64,000 nt of DNA from Pseudomonas sp. PSE14 (lineage in GTDB: Bacteria; Pseudomonadota; Gammaproteobacteria; Pseudomonadales; Pseudomonadaceae): the NCBI RefSeq assembly GCF_029203285.1, contig NZ_CP115669.1, forward strand, positions 3,534,001 through 3,598,000, given 5' to 3'. The stretch's first letter is position 1. Every line of letters starts with the position of its first letter. This document shows positions 34,831 to 43,770 of the stretch, one piece after another. Both the position numbers and the translations under genes were made by a program. The notes beneath the pieces are model-generated. The model did no database searches, was not told the origin of the DNA, and saw only the letters and a program-made list of their open reading frames with translations.

Positions 34831-35751
34831 ATGATCCTCCGCCCGCAAACCCCGACACTCTGGGTCCTGCTGTTCTCGCTGAAGGGCTCGATCATCCCGG
34901 CCATCTGGCGCAAGGTGCTCTACACGGTGCTGCTCAGTTCGCTGGTGGTGGCCACCCACGGCACGCTCTACCACTACAAGGTGGTCATCACCTCTACGCC
35001 CTTTACCCTCTGGGGCCTGACGCTGGCCATCTTCCTGGGCTTTCGCAACAACGTGGCCTACCAGCGCTTCTGGGAGGCACGCACCCTGTGGGGCGAGCTG
35101 CTGATCGTGACGCGTAACCTGGCCCGCCAGACCCGCTCGCTGTTGCCGGACCTAGACCCGGAAGCCCGCCGCAGCCTGTGCAACCCGCTGATCGCCTTTG
35201 CCTATGTGCTACGCGACCAACTGCGCGGCAACCCGCAGAGCGAGGACGTGCGCCGCCTGCTCGGCACCGAAGAAGCGACCGCGCTGGACACCACCGCCTC
35301 CCCGACCAACGCCTTGCTGGCCAGCCTCGGCCAGCGCTTTGCCGAGCGCGCCCGGCAGGCCGGTGCCGGCGACATCACCCTGGCCGCCATCGACCAGCAG
35401 ATGACCCGGCTCTCCTACGTACTCGGCGGCTGCGAGCGCATCCGCAACACCCCGATTCCCTACCCCTACATCCTGATGCTGCACCGCATCGTGCACGTCT
35501 ACTGCTTCCTGCTGCCATTCTGCCTGGTCGACAGCATTGGCTGGTTCACCCCACTGGCGGTGTGCGTGCTGGCCTACACCTTCTTCGGGCTGGACGCCCT
35601 GGGTGACCAGATCGCCGACCCGTTCGACACCCAACCCAACGACCTGCCGCTGGACGCCATGAGCCGCAACCTGGAAATCGCCGTGCTGGAAATCCTCGGC
35701 GAGACGCCCCTGCCCGAACCGCTGAAGCCGGTGGACGGCCTGCTGCTCTGA
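34831..35751 (+). CDS. Bestrophin-like membrane protein
   Basis: A 306-residue member of the bacterial bestrophin/YneE (UPF0187) family, homologues of eukaryotic calcium-activated anion channels; bacterial members can conduct cations. Signatures: FLGFRNNVAYQRFWEARTLWG near residue 70-90, and the C-terminal DALGDQIADPFDTQPNDLPLD acidic segment, which is strongly conserved. About four membrane segments are visible (for example 30-45, 55-70, 225-265). Confidence 0.9.
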   Translation: MILRPQTPTLWVLLFSLKGSIIPAIWRKVLYTVLLSSLVVATHGTLYHYKVVITSTPFTLWGLTLAIFLGFRNNVAYQRFWEARTLWGELLIVTRNLARQTRSLLPDLDPEARRSLCNPLIAFAYVLRDQLRGNPQSEDVRRLLGTEEATALDTTASPTNALLASLGQRFAERARQAGAGDITLAAIDQQMTRLSYVLGGCERIRNTPIPYPYILMLHRIVHVYCFLLPFCLVDSIGWFTPLAVCVLAYTFFGLDALGDQIADPFDTQPNDLPLDAMSRNLEIAVLEILGETPLPEPLKPVDGLLL

Positions 35752-35773
35752 GCCCAGCCCCGAGGAACACTCA

Positions 35774-36340
35774 ATGAGTCACCTGAAAGACGTGCCGCTG
35801 GCCAAGGCCTACCTGCTGCTCAACCACGGCCCGAGCACCCTGGTCACTAGCGAACACAACGGCGTTGCCAATGTAATGGCCGCCGCCTGGGTCATGCCGC
35901 TGGACTTCGACCCACCCAAGCTGCTGCTGGTGCTCGACCGCAACACCTGGTCACGTCACCTGGTGGAAAACTCCGGAGCCTTCGTCATCCAGCTGCCCTC
36001 GCGCCAGCAGGCGGAACTGACCCTGGCGGTCGGCTCCAGCAATGGCGGCGAGATGAACAAGTTCGAGCAACTGGATATCCGCACCACGCGGGCACGCCAC
36101 ATCGAAGCGCCGATCGTCGAGGGCTGCGTGGCCTATCTGGAATGCAAGGTGATCAGCGAGCCGAACAACCAGGAAAAATACGACCTGTTCATCGCCGAGG
36201 TGGTGGCCGCCTACGCGGACGAGCGCGCCTTCTCCAACGGTCGCTGGCACTTCCCCAACGATGAGTTGCGCACCATCCACTACCAGGCCGGCGGCGCCTT
36301 CTTCGCCACCGGCGAGGCCTTCCAGGTCACGCGCAATTGA
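35774..36340 (+). CDS. Flavin reductase-like domain protein
   Basis: A 188-residue FMN-binding split-barrel protein. VMAAAWVMPLDFDPPKLLLVLDRNTWS is the FMN-binding strand-turn region of the flavin reductase-like family, and FVIQLPS follows as usual. It could be a short-chain flavin:NAD(P)H reductase or a flavoprotein of unknown substrate. It is 22 bases after the bestrophin gene, so they may be cotranscribed. A strong terminator follows. Confidence 0.87.
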   Translation: MSHLKDVPLAKAYLLLNHGPSTLVTSEHNGVANVMAAAWVMPLDFDPPKLLLVLDRNTWSRHLVENSGAFVIQLPSRQQAELTLAVGSSNGGEMNKFEQLDIRTTRARHIEAPIVEGCVAYLECKVISEPNNQEKYDLFIAEVVAAYADERAFSNGRWHFPNDELRTIHYQAGGAFFATGEAFQVTRN

Positions 36341-36390
36341 CCGTTCGCGGCCATCGCTGGCGACTGCGCCCGGCCAGATGACAGGCATAA

Positions 36391-36417
36391 AAAAGCCCGC
36401 TCGTATGCGGGCTTTTT
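36391..36417 (+). terminator. Terminator after the flavin reductase-like gene
   Basis: A stem AAAAGCCCGC / GCGGGCTTTT with a TCGTAT loop and a T run. Confidence 0.92.
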
Positions 36418-36527
36418 CATGGGGAGCTAATCCTTTAGCTGAAAGCCATACTCCCCTCACTCTCGTGAAAAAAACGTGAAGGCTTCATCAGTATTTGCAA
36501 CAAATTTCGTCGCCCGACGAGACGCCG

Positions 36528-36908
36528 TCAGCTCGAATAATCCAGGGCCGTCCAGGCCCGGCTGAGGCCGCCGCTGATCCGGCAGGCGGACAGGTCCTGC
36601 TCATCATCGCCAGGCGTCAAGCGCACCACGGAATCACCTTCCGTCTCGGTCAGCCACTGCAGCCGGCCGCAGTTGGGAGTGTCGATCACATAACTGGCGG
36701 CGATGCTGGAGCGCGCCTTCGGCAGGCGGATGGCGTCATGCACCGTGCCGCGCTCTTCGATGCGCTTGCCGTCGGCGATCAGCACCGCCCAGGCCTCGCG
36801 CCCCTCGATGATCAGATAGGCGCCATTGGCCCTGGGCACGTCCATCGGCGGTTCCGCGCAGCCAGCCAGTACCGCCAGCATCCCGCACGCCATCAGTTTC
36901 CCCAGCAT
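36528..36908 (-). CDS. Small hypothetical lipoprotein
   Basis: A 126-residue protein with a type II signal peptide: MLGKLMACGMLAVLAGC, with the lipobox LAGC and acylated Cys17. The remaining sequence shows no known fold to me; it has two further cysteines (CGRL, SACRI). The Met at 36908 is preceded by GAGGAGGGTG. The divergent region carries a LexA-like box at 37012-37027. Confidence 0.75.
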   Translation of the reverse strand: MLGKLMACGMLAVLAGCAEPPMDVPRANGAYLIIEGREAWAVLIADGKRIEERGTVHDAIRLPKARSSIAASYVIDTPNCGRLQWLTETEGDSVVRLTPGDDEQDLSACRISGGLSRAWTALDYSS

Positions 36909-37004
36909 CGCTACACCCTCCTCATTCGTCGACGGGCCCCGGACGCCATTCGGGCGCCTGCGGGCTTCCATGGATTCGGTCAGACAGCGAGGCAATAGTA
37001 ATCA

Positions 37005-37034
37005 CAAAATACTGTTCATGCATACAGTATTTTG
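37005..37034. promoter_or_regulatory. LexA-like SOS box in an extended palindrome
   Basis: CTGTTCATGCATACAG at 37012-37027 keeps the CTG-N10-CAG frame of LexA boxes, and the flanks extend it to an 11-bp inverted repeat (CAAAATACTGT / ACAGTATTTTG). It lies 97 bases before 37125 (plus strand) and 97 bases before the lipoprotein start (minus strand), so either or both could be controlled. Confidence 0.65.
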
Positions 37035-37124
37035 AGAACATTCGCTCAACGACGACAAAGGCGCGACGAACCGACATCACGGAGCGCCGCATTACGAGGG
37101 TCGGTCCCTCTCAAGGAGCGAGCG

Positions 37125-37430
37125 ATGGTGAGCATCCATCAGCTGAAGTACACCGTGAATCACATGGCCATCGACGAAGTGCGCGAAGCCGTCGAGGAAC
37201 TGCTCCTCGAGGGGCTGGTCACCGAAGGCAAGACCCCCTTCAGCCGCACGCACTTCAACGCCTGCTTCGCCGAGATCGAGGCGCTGCTGCAACGCGCCGG
37301 CTACCACCGCCCGCTGGACGTGGTCGGCTACCAGGGACAGGCCTATGCAATGTTCGACCCCAGCCGCTGGGACGCCGTGGAGGTGCTGCGCTGGCTCAAG
37401 GAATACGTCGAGGAGGCGGCGGCCAGCTGA
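37125..37430 (+). CDS. Hypothetical protein, possibly SOS-controlled
   Basis: A 101-residue acidic protein that I do not recognise. It begins MVSIHQLKYTVNHMAIDEVREAVEELLLEGLV and ends in an acidic helix (VLRWLKEYVEEAAAS). No membrane segment, signal or metal motif is visible. The start follows AAGGAG. It lies downstream of the LexA-like box. Function unknown; the name is justified only by position. Confidence 0.7.
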   Translation: MVSIHQLKYTVNHMAIDEVREAVEELLLEGLVTEGKTPFSRTHFNACFAEIEALLQRAGYHRPLDVVGYQGQAYAMFDPSRWDAVEVLRWLKEYVEEAAAS

Positions 37431-37523
37431 CCGCCGAACTGTGCGCGGGAGCGGAGACTTGCGCAGGCCCGTCCTGCGCACTAACGTCCTTGTACTTCCG
37501 CTTTTCGAATCAAGGACGATTCC

Positions 37524-37709
37524 ATGGGCGACTCCTCGAATGCCGACAGCTGGCACTGGGCCTACCGCAAACTGCGCAGCTGGGACGTCGGCCGTATCAG
37601 CTCCGCCTTCCTTGCCACACTCTTCCACTGGCGCGGCGATACCGGGCTGTTCTACAGCCACGGCGGCCTGCGCAAATCCCGCCTGACCCGCGACGACCAG
37701 CGCGACTGA
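37524..37709 (+). CDS. Small hypothetical protein
   Basis: A 61-residue basic protein, unusually rich in Trp and Arg for its size (SWHWAYRKLRSWDVGR, TLFHWRGDTG). CAAGGACGATTCC upstream could be a weak RBS. Convergent with the gene at 37712-38074. No family recognised; it could be real or a chance frame. Confidence 0.45.
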   Translation: MGDSSNADSWHWAYRKLRSWDVGRISSAFLATLFHWRGDTGLFYSHGGLRKSRLTRDDQRD

Positions 37710-37711
37710 CG

Positions 37712-38074
37712 TCAGGGCCGCGTCACCGGGTACACCGCGCCATTGGGGTATTCGATGCTTTGCCGGATACCCCCTCCGGACTGATTGATGATCACCGTGC
37801 TCGAACGCGACTCACCATAGCCGCGCGGCACCTGCACGCCGCCGTATCCGTCATTGCGTTGCCACCTCGACGAGCTGTCCACACTGCCGCTGGCCCCCGG
37901 ACTGACATAAATGCGCTGGATCACCGGCGGCGATTGCTGCCACTGCGACGGGGACGAGGATTGCCGCTGGTATTGGGGCTGGGGCTCTACGTGACCGGAG
38001 AACCTCTGCTGCGCCAGCACCGGTGTCGCCAGAGCGCAGCAGGCAATGAGCGCCAGGCTTCCGAGACTCTTCAT
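37712..38074 (-). CDS. Secreted hypothetical protein rich in Gln and Ser
   Basis: A 120-residue protein with a signal peptide (MKSLGSLALIACCALATPVLA, cleavage about residue 21). The mature part is low-complexity: QPQYQRQSSSPSQWQQSPP, then IYVSPGASGSVDSSSRWQRNDGYGG. A periplasmic or surface protein without enzymatic motifs. The start at 38074 is chosen because it gives a clean signal peptide. Confidence 0.7.
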   Translation of the reverse strand: MKSLGSLALIACCALATPVLAQQRFSGHVEPQPQYQRQSSSPSQWQQSPPVIQRIYVSPGASGSVDSSSRWQRNDGYGGVQVPRGYGESRSSTVIINQSGGGIRQSIEYPNGAVYPVTRP

Positions 38075-38361
38075 GGGATGCTCCGGGATATCTGGAAAGG
38101 CTTCAGGATACCAATCCATCCCAGGGTTGTGCAGGCCAGATCCCGAATAGCGACAAACCATATAAATCATTAAATTTCATATAGTTATAGAAAAAACATA
38201 ATCCTAAATATAAAGAAAATCCACTGATCGCCACCCCCGCTACGGCAAAACCCTATTCCAACCTGCTCCAGCAGGCTCCAGGCAGCCTTGCCATTCGATT
38301 GCCACGATTGGCAATTCTTTCTTAATCAGTAAGATGCAGCGACTTTCGTAAGGAATACCTC
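38075..38361. other. AT-rich intergenic region
   Basis: The stretch around 38160-38230 is markedly AT-rich (runs of ATAAATCATTAAATTTCATA type) compared with about 65% GC nearby. It holds the promoters of the flanking genes and nothing else recognisable. Confidence 0.6.
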
Positions 38362-39075
38362 ATGTTCCGACGCTGCCTGTCCCTGCTGCTGATTCTCGCC
38401 ATTCCCGCCGTTGCCTCCGCCGCCGCACCGCGCACCTTCGAGGAAGCCAAGAAGGTCGGCCGCAAGCTCTATGCCCGGCAGTCGGTGGAGTTCTATTGCG
38501 GCTGCCGCTACAGCGGCAACACGGTGGACCTCAAGAGTTGCGGCTACACCCCGCGCAAGAACGCCAAGCGCGCCTCGCGCATCGAGTGGGAGCACATCGT
38601 CCCGGCCTGGGTGATCGGCCACCAGCGCCAGTGCTGGCAGAGCGGCGGACGCAGCAACTGTTCGCGGCACGACCGCGTCTACCAGAAGGCGGAGGCCGAC
38701 CTGTTCAACCTGGTACCGAGCATCGGCGAGGTCAACGGCGACCGAAGCAACTTCAGCTATAGCTGGCTGCCGAAGCAGCCCCCGCAGTACGGCGCCTGCC
38801 CGATGGTCATCGACTTCAAGGCAAAGAAGGCCATGCCCCGCCCGCAGATCCGCGGGATGATCGCCCGCACTTACTTCTACATGAGCGACCGCTATGGCCT
38901 GAAGTTGTCCAAGCAGGACCGCCAGCTGTTCACCGCCTGGAGCAAGCAGTACCCGGTGGAAACCTGGGAGCGTCAGCGCAACCAGATGGTCGGCTGCGTG
39001 ATGGGCTGGGGCAATCCCTATGTCGGCGAGGTAGATTCCAGCCGCTGTCCATCACCCCGTGTCGCCGGGCGTTGA
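38362..39075 (+). CDS. endA: Endonuclease I, secreted
   Basis: A 237-residue periplasmic or extracellular nuclease with a signal peptide (MFRRCLSLLLILAIPAVASA, cleavage about residue 20). The His-metal finger motif RIEWEHIVPAWVIG and the NLVPSIGEVNGDRSNF segment (with the Mg-binding Asn) are the hallmarks of the EndA/Dns family. Paired cysteines (CGCRYSG...CGYTP and CWQSGGRSNC) suit an exported protein. It cleaves DNA and can open nutrient use of extracellular DNA. RNA cleavage may also occur. Confidence 0.93.
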   Translation: MFRRCLSLLLILAIPAVASAAAPRTFEEAKKVGRKLYARQSVEFYCGCRYSGNTVDLKSCGYTPRKNAKRASRIEWEHIVPAWVIGHQRQCWQSGGRSNCSRHDRVYQKAEADLFNLVPSIGEVNGDRSNFSYSWLPKQPPQYGACPMVIDFKAKKAMPRPQIRGMIARTYFYMSDRYGLKLSKQDRQLFTAWSKQYPVETWERQRNQMVGCVMGWGNPYVGEVDSSRCPSPRVAGR

Positions 39076-39162
39076 AGCCAGGCGACAGCACGCCGGCCCG
39101 GCAGTAGACTCCGACAGCCGTCCCCGCGACGAGCGCCCTTTTCCCTGTCTGGAGTACGCAGC

Positions 39163-39669
39163 ATGTCCTTCTCGATCTACCAGGCCTCCGTTCCCGTCTT
39201 CATCCGCATGCTCGGCAACCTCTCGGCGATCCTCGCCAAGGCCCAAGCCCATGCCGAAGCCAAGTCCATCGACCCATCCGTCCTGATCAACGCCCGCCTC
39301 GCCCCGGACATGTTCCCGCTGGCGCGCCAGGTACAGATCGCCAGTGACTCCGCCAAGGGCGCCGGCGCGCGCCTGGCCGGCGTCGAGGTGCCGAGCTTCG
39401 CCGACGATGAAACCACCTTTGCCGAGCTGCAGGCGCGGATCAGCAAGACCGTCGATTTCCTCAAGACCCTGAAGCCCGAGCAGTTCGAAGGCGCGGAGAA
39501 CCGCACCATCGAGCTGAAGCTGCGTACCCGCGAAATCAGCTTCACGGGCGCCGACTTCCTGCTCGGCTTCGTCAACCCGAACTTCTATTTCCATATCACC
39601 ACCGCCTACGACATCCTGCGCCACAACGGCGTGGAAGTCGGCAAGATGGATTACCTCGGCGGCGTGTGA
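39163..39669 (+). CDS. DUF1993 domain protein
   Basis: A 168-residue protein of the DUF1993 family (DinB-like fold). Motifs FIRMLGNLSAILAKAQAHAEAK at the N terminus, LAPDMFPLARQVQIASDSAKGAGARLAGVEVPSF in the middle, and FYFHITTAYDILRHNGV at the C terminus are typical. His in FHITT and the early His are likely metal ligands. Function unknown. Confidence 0.88.
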   Translation: MSFSIYQASVPVFIRMLGNLSAILAKAQAHAEAKSIDPSVLINARLAPDMFPLARQVQIASDSAKGAGARLAGVEVPSFADDETTFAELQARISKTVDFLKTLKPEQFEGAENRTIELKLRTREISFTGADFLLGFVNPNFYFHITTAYDILRHNGVEVGKMDYLGGV

Positions 39670-39699
39670 GCGCCCGGGCGCCGGCCACACCGGCGCCCT

Positions 39700-40173
39700 T
39701 CAGCCGCGCGGCAACGGCAGGCTGGTGGTGGATTTGATCTCGGACAGGGCGACGATGGAGTTGATCTCCTGCACGCCCGGTACCTGGGACAGCCGCTCGA
39801 AGAAGAAGCGCTCATACGCATCCACATCCTCCGTGACGATGCGCAGCATGAAGTCCACCGCCCCCATCAGCACATGGCACTCGAGCACCTCGGGGAACTC
39901 ACCGATGGCCTGGGCGAAATCCGTCAGGTGGTTGCGCCCATGGGCATTGAGCTTCACCTGGGCGAATATCTGGGTGTTCAGGCCGATCTTCTTGCGATCC
40001 AGCAGGGTCACCTGCTTGCGGATCACGCCCTCGTCCTTCAAGCGCTGAATCCGACGCCAGCACGGCGACTGCGACAGACCGATGCGTTCGGCGATCTCGG
40101 CGGTGGAGAGCGTCGCCTCCTCCTGCAACAGGGCGAGGATCTTCTTGTCTTGGGCATCCAGAGAAACCGGCAT
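39700..40173 (-). CDS. Lrp/AsnC-family regulator
   Basis: A 157-residue regulator: HTH at about residues 18-42 (LSTAEIAERIGLSQSPCWRRIQRLKDEGV), hinge, and the C-terminal RAM ligand-binding domain (ECHVLMGAVDFMLRIVTEDVDAYERFF; VPGVQEINSIVALSEIKSTTSLPL). The final TTSLPLPRG is common in Pseudomonas Lrp paralogues. Divergent from a small ACT-like gene. The ligand is probably an amino acid. Confidence 0.9.
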   Translation of the reverse strand: MPVSLDAQDKKILALLQEEATLSTAEIAERIGLSQSPCWRRIQRLKDEGVIRKQVTLLDRKKIGLNTQIFAQVKLNAHGRNHLTDFAQAIGEFPEVLECHVLMGAVDFMLRIVTEDVDAYERFFFERLSQVPGVQEINSIVALSEIKSTTSLPLPRG

Positions 40174-40306
40174 TAATCATTCTCGAAGTTAGTCCATAGA
40201 GAATCATTAATGCACAAATTCATCCAGCCATGCAGGAAACAGGCAAATAAATCCTCCCGGCAGCCCGCACAATCTCCTTAACTCCCCTCCCGAACGGCCG
40301 GCTGCC

Positions 40307-40642
40307 ATGACCCTTCTCGCGCTCACCCTCCCCGACTTCTCCCTGGATCAACAGGATCGCCCGGTTCCGGCCGAAACCGCTGCCGACGTTCGCTACCTGA
40401 TTCGCGCCGAGATCGACGCCGATATCCTCTGCCGGCTGCTGAACCAGTTCGCCTTGCAGGGCCATGTACCGATGGAGGTCGAGGCCTCGCGGCGGGAGGA
40501 CTGGCTGGACATCGCCTTGCGGGTGAACACCTTGCCCCGGTACCGCGCCGAAGTGATCGCCCAGCGCATGCGCGGGATGGTCAGCGTCTGCTCGGTCGAT
40601 CTGCATGTCGATGAGCCAAGGACTGTCCGTTCAGCGACATAA
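40307..40642 (+). CDS. Small ACT-like hypothetical protein
   Basis: A 111-residue protein with a possible ACT-type fold: DADILCRLLNQFALQGHVPMEVEASRREDWLDIALRV resembles the amino-acid-binding ACT domain, as in IlvM or YkoF-type stand-alone domains. No catalytic motif. It diverges from the Lrp gene, whose product is also an amino-acid sensor, so a shared role is possible but not shown. Confidence 0.65.
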   Translation: MTLLALTLPDFSLDQQDRPVPAETAADVRYLIRAEIDADILCRLLNQFALQGHVPMEVEASRREDWLDIALRVNTLPRYRAEVIAQRMRGMVSVCSVDLHVDEPRTVRSAT

Positions 40643-40749
40643 TCTGGCTCTCTGGCGTTAGCCGGCAAATTCCGTCGTGACTAGAGTGCAAGCTACCGCC
40701 CGCTTCCGCCGGGCGCGGTCACTTACACAACAACACGAGAGATGTGCCC

Positions 40750-41748
40750 ATGGCTCGCCCACGCCTGCTTCCCGACAACTTCACCCTGGCGCTGATCGCC
40801 ACCGTGACAGTCGCCAGCCTGCTGCCCTGCGAAGGCACGGCGGCGGTGATCTTCGGCTGGATCACCAACCTGGGCATCGCGCTGCTGTTCTTCCTCCACG
40901 GCGCCAAGCTGTCGCGCCAGGCGATCATCGCCGGTGCCACCCACTGGCGCCTGCACCTGCTGATATTCGCCTGCACCTTCATTCTCTTCCCGATCCTCGG
41001 TGTTGCACTCAAGCCGGTGCTGTCGCCGCTGGTCACTCCGGAGCTGTACCTGGGCATGCTCTACCTGTGCGCCCTACCCGCCACCGTGCAATCGGCGATC
41101 GCCTTCACCTCGCTGGCGCGCGGCAACATTCCGGCGGCGATCTGCAGCGCTTCCGCCTCCAGCCTGCTGGGCGTTTTCGTCACTCCGCTGCTGGTGCAGT
41201 TGCTGCTTGGCACCCAGGGCGAGACCGGCATGTCGACCCTCGACGCCATCGGCAAGATCACCCTGCAACTGCTGGTGCCCTTCATGGCCGGCCAGCTGCT
41301 GCGCCCCTGGATCGGCGCCTGGGTCGACCGCCACAAGCCGGTGCTGCGCTACGTCGACCAGGGATCGATCCTGCTGGTGGTCTACACCGCCTTCAGCGCC
41401 GCGGTGATCCAGGGGCTCTGGCACCAGATCCCGCTGCCCGCCCTGGCCGGCCTGACGGTTGCCTGCTGCGTGCTGCTGGCCCTGGTGCTCATCGCCACCA
41501 ACCTGCTCGGTCGCTACCTCGGTTTCTCCGTGGAAGACCGAATCACCATCGTCTTCTGCGGCTCGAAGAAGAGCCTGGCGACCGGCGTGCCCATGGCCTC
41601 GGTGCTGTTCGCCAGCAGCAGCGTGGGCGTGATCCTGCTGCCGCTGATGCTGTTCCACCAGATCCAGCTGATGGTCTGCGCGGTGCTCGCCCAGCGCTAC
41701 TCCCAGCGCCAGGAGGCCACCCATGCGCCGCTGGAGCGCGCCAACTGA
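40750..41748 (+). CDS. BASS-type (bile acid:Na+) transporter
   Basis: A 332-residue membrane protein with about ten hydrophobic helices, of the bile acid:sodium symporter/YfeH (SBF-like) family. Signatures: FFLHGAKLSR (second helix pair), YLCALPATVQSAIAFTSLARGNIPAAICSASASSLLG and VFCGSKKSLATGVPMA. The ATG at 40750 is preferred; a GTG at 40744 would add two residues. It is convergent with gor. Substrate unknown (organic anion). Confidence 0.88.
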   Translation: MARPRLLPDNFTLALIATVTVASLLPCEGTAAVIFGWITNLGIALLFFLHGAKLSRQAIIAGATHWRLHLLIFACTFILFPILGVALKPVLSPLVTPELYLGMLYLCALPATVQSAIAFTSLARGNIPAAICSASASSLLGVFVTPLLVQLLLGTQGETGMSTLDAIGKITLQLLVPFMAGQLLRPWIGAWVDRHKPVLRYVDQGSILLVVYTAFSAAVIQGLWHQIPLPALAGLTVACCVLLALVLIATNLLGRYLGFSVEDRITIVFCGSKKSLATGVPMASVLFASSSVGVILLPLMLFHQIQLMVCAVLAQRYSQRQEATHAPLERAN

Positions 41749-41768
41749 GGGGCGTCTCAGACCCACAA

Positions 41769-41796
41769 AAAAGCCGGTGCAATGCACCGGCTTTTT
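41769..41796. terminator. Bidirectional terminator between BASS gene and gor
   Basis: A 12-bp stem (AAAAGCCGGTGC / GCACCGGCTTTT) with an AAT loop and A/T runs on both sides. Confidence 0.93.
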
Positions 41797-41819
41797 CGTT
41801 TCCGCCGTGACGATCTGGG

Positions 41820-43178
41820 TCAGGCGCCGACCGGCGTACGCAGGGTAACGAACTCTTCCGCGGCAGTCGGGTGGATGCCGATGGTTTCGTCGAATATCCG
41901 CTTGGTCGCCCCGGCCTTCAGCGCAATGGCGATCCCCTGGAGGATTTCCCCGGCATCCGGACCGACCATATGGCAGCCCAGCACCTTGTCGCTCTCAGCA
42001 TCGACGATCAGCTTCATCAGGGTCCGTTCCTGGCACTCGGTCAGGGTCAGCTTCATCGGACGGAAGCGGCTCTCGAAGAGCTTGACCTTGTGGCCGGCAG
42101 CGCGCGCTTCATCCTCGGTCAGCCCGACGGTGCCGATGGTGGGCAGGCTGAACACGGCCGTCGGGATCAGCTTGTAGTCCACCGGGCGGTACTCCTCCGG
42201 GCGGAACAGGTGCCGCGCCACCGCCATGCCTTCGGCCAGTGCGACCGGAGTCAGCTGCACCTTGCCGATCACATCGCCGATGGCGTGGATGGACGGCTCG
42301 CTGGTGCGATACGCCTCGTCCACCTTGATGAAGCCACGCTCATCCAGCTCGACCGCAACGTTCTCCAGCCCCAGGTTGTCCAGCATCGGACGGCGGCCGG
42401 TGGCGTAGAACACGCAATCCGCCTCCAGCACACGGCCATCCTTGAGGGTGGCCAGCAGCGTGCCGTCGGCCTGCTTGTCGATGCGGGCGATATCGGCATT
42501 GAACTGCAGGTCGACGCCCTTCTTGCTCAGCTCGTCGCGCAGGTGTTCGCGCACGCTGCGGTCGAAGCCGCGCAGGAACAGCTCACGGCGGTACAGCAAG
42601 GTGGTCTGGGCACCCAGGCCATGGAAGATCGAAGCGAACTCCACCGAGATATAACCGCCCCCCACTACCAGCACGCGACGCGGCAGTTGCTCGAGGAAGA
42701 ACGCCTCGTTGGAGGTGATGGCGTGCTCCTTGCCGGGGATATCCGGTAGCTGCGGCCAGCCGCCGGTTGCAAGCAGGATGTGCTTGGCCGTGAAGCGCTG
42801 GCCGTCGACCTCGACGGAATGTGCGTCGCGCAGTTGCGCATGGCCTTCGAGCAGCGTTACACCGCTGTTGACCAGGAGATTGCGGTAAATGCCATTGAGA
42901 CGATGGATCTCGCGGTTCTTGTTGGCGATCAGGGTCGGCCAGTCGAATTTCGCGCCCTCGGTTGTCCAGCCGAAACCGGCGGCCTGCTCGAAGTCTTCAT
43001 GGTAATGAGCGCCATAGACCAGCAGCTTCTTGGGCACGCAGCCGACGTTCACGCAGGTGCCGCCCAGGTAGCGGCTCTCCGCGACGCCGACCCGCGCACC
43101 GAAGCCCGCCGCGAAACGCGCGGCGCGCACACCGCCGGAACCGGCGCCGATGACGAACAGGTCAAAATCGAAAGACAT
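41820..43178 (-). CDS. gor: Glutathione reductase
   Basis: A 452-residue FAD disulphide reductase, NADPH-dependent. FAD motif [20 protein letters not shown], redox pair in [18 protein letters not shown] motif [17 protein letters not shown] followed by the Arg pair [11 protein letters not shown], which discriminates NADPH, and the C-terminal GIHPTAAEE with catalytic His. The start at 43178 (MSFDFDL) fits the P. aeruginosa enzyme; an adjacent ATG at 43181 would add one residue. It keeps glutathione reduced. Confidence 0.96.
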   Translation of the reverse strand: MSFDFDLFVIGAGSGGVRAARFAAGFGARVGVAESRYLGGTCVNVGCVPKKLLVYGAHYHEDFEQAAGFGWTTEGAKFDWPTLIANKNREIHRLNGIYRNLLVNSGVTLLEGHAQLRDAHSVEVDGQRFTAKHILLATGGWPQLPDIPGKEHAITSNEAFFLEQLPRRVLVVGGGYISVEFASIFHGLGAQTTLLYRRELFLRGFDRSVREHLRDELSKKGVDLQFNADIARIDKQADGTLLATLKDGRVLEADCVFYATGRRPMLDNLGLENVAVELDERGFIKVDEAYRTSEPSIHAIGDVIGKVQLTPVALAEGMAVARHLFRPEEYRPVDYKLIPTAVFSLPTIGTVGLTEDEARAAGHKVKLFESRFRPMKLTLTECQERTLMKLIVDAESDKVLGCHMVGPDAGEILQGIAIALKAGATKRIFDETIGIHPTAAEEFVTLRTPVGA

Positions 43179-43260
43179 CATGCTTCTCCGCGTGGATATG
43201 CCAGGCAGCATACCTTATACGCCCTGACCTATCCTGCGAGGAACCGAAGGAGGTATTCCC

Positions 43261-43692
43261 ATGCGACCGAGCCTGACCCACCTCGCCCTGCACGTTCCCG
43301 ACCTGGACGCCTGCATCGCCTTCTACGAGCGCTTCTGCGGCATGCGCATCATCCATCAGCGCGAGGGCAAGGGCTCGCGGATCGTCTGGATGGCCGAACC
43401 GGGCAAGGAACACAGCTTCATCTTCGTCATCATGCCCGGCGGCGAGGCACGCCACCTGGCCAGCGACGACTACAGCCACTTCGGTTTTGCCGTCGACAGC
43501 CACGCGGAAGTGGACCGGATCGCCCAGGAAGCACAGGACGCGGGCTGCCTGATCTGGGCGCCACGGGAGGAACCCTATCCGGTGGGCTATTACTGCGGCC
43601 TGCGCGACCCGGCCGGCAACTATGTCGAATTCAGCTACGGGCAGCCGCTGGGGCCCGGCTCGGAGGCCATGCCAATCCCGCCCTCGATGTGA
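43261..43692 (+). CDS. VOC-family protein, glyoxalase I-like
   Basis: A 143-residue single vicinal-oxygen-chelate module pair. Metal-ligand candidates: His8 (THLALHV), Glu in IVWMAEP, His in YSHFGFAV and Glu in YVEFSYG. The layout is that of glyoxalase I or of ring-cleaving dioxygenase-like proteins; P. aeruginosa has the same gene between gor and galU. Substrate unknown, with a link to glutathione metabolism plausible from the neighbouring gor. Confidence 0.85.
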   Translation: MRPSLTHLALHVPDLDACIAFYERFCGMRIIHQREGKGSRIVWMAEPGKEHSFIFVIMPGGEARHLASDDYSHFGFAVDSHAEVDRIAQEAQDAGCLIWAPREEPYPVGYYCGLRDPAGNYVEFSYGQPLGPGSEAMPIPPSM

Positions 43693-43718
43693 CGGCTCCA
43701 GCCCCAAAGCCAGGGAAC

Positions 43719-43745
43719 GAAAAAGCCACCCGAAGGTGGTTTTTT
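43719..43745. terminator. Bidirectional terminator before galU
   Basis: A stem AAAAGCCACC / GGTGGTTTTT (one G-T pair) with a CGAA loop; serves the convergent VOC gene and galU. Confidence 0.88.
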
Positions 43746-43770
43746 CGACGAACCGGGAAGGACGCTGGAC

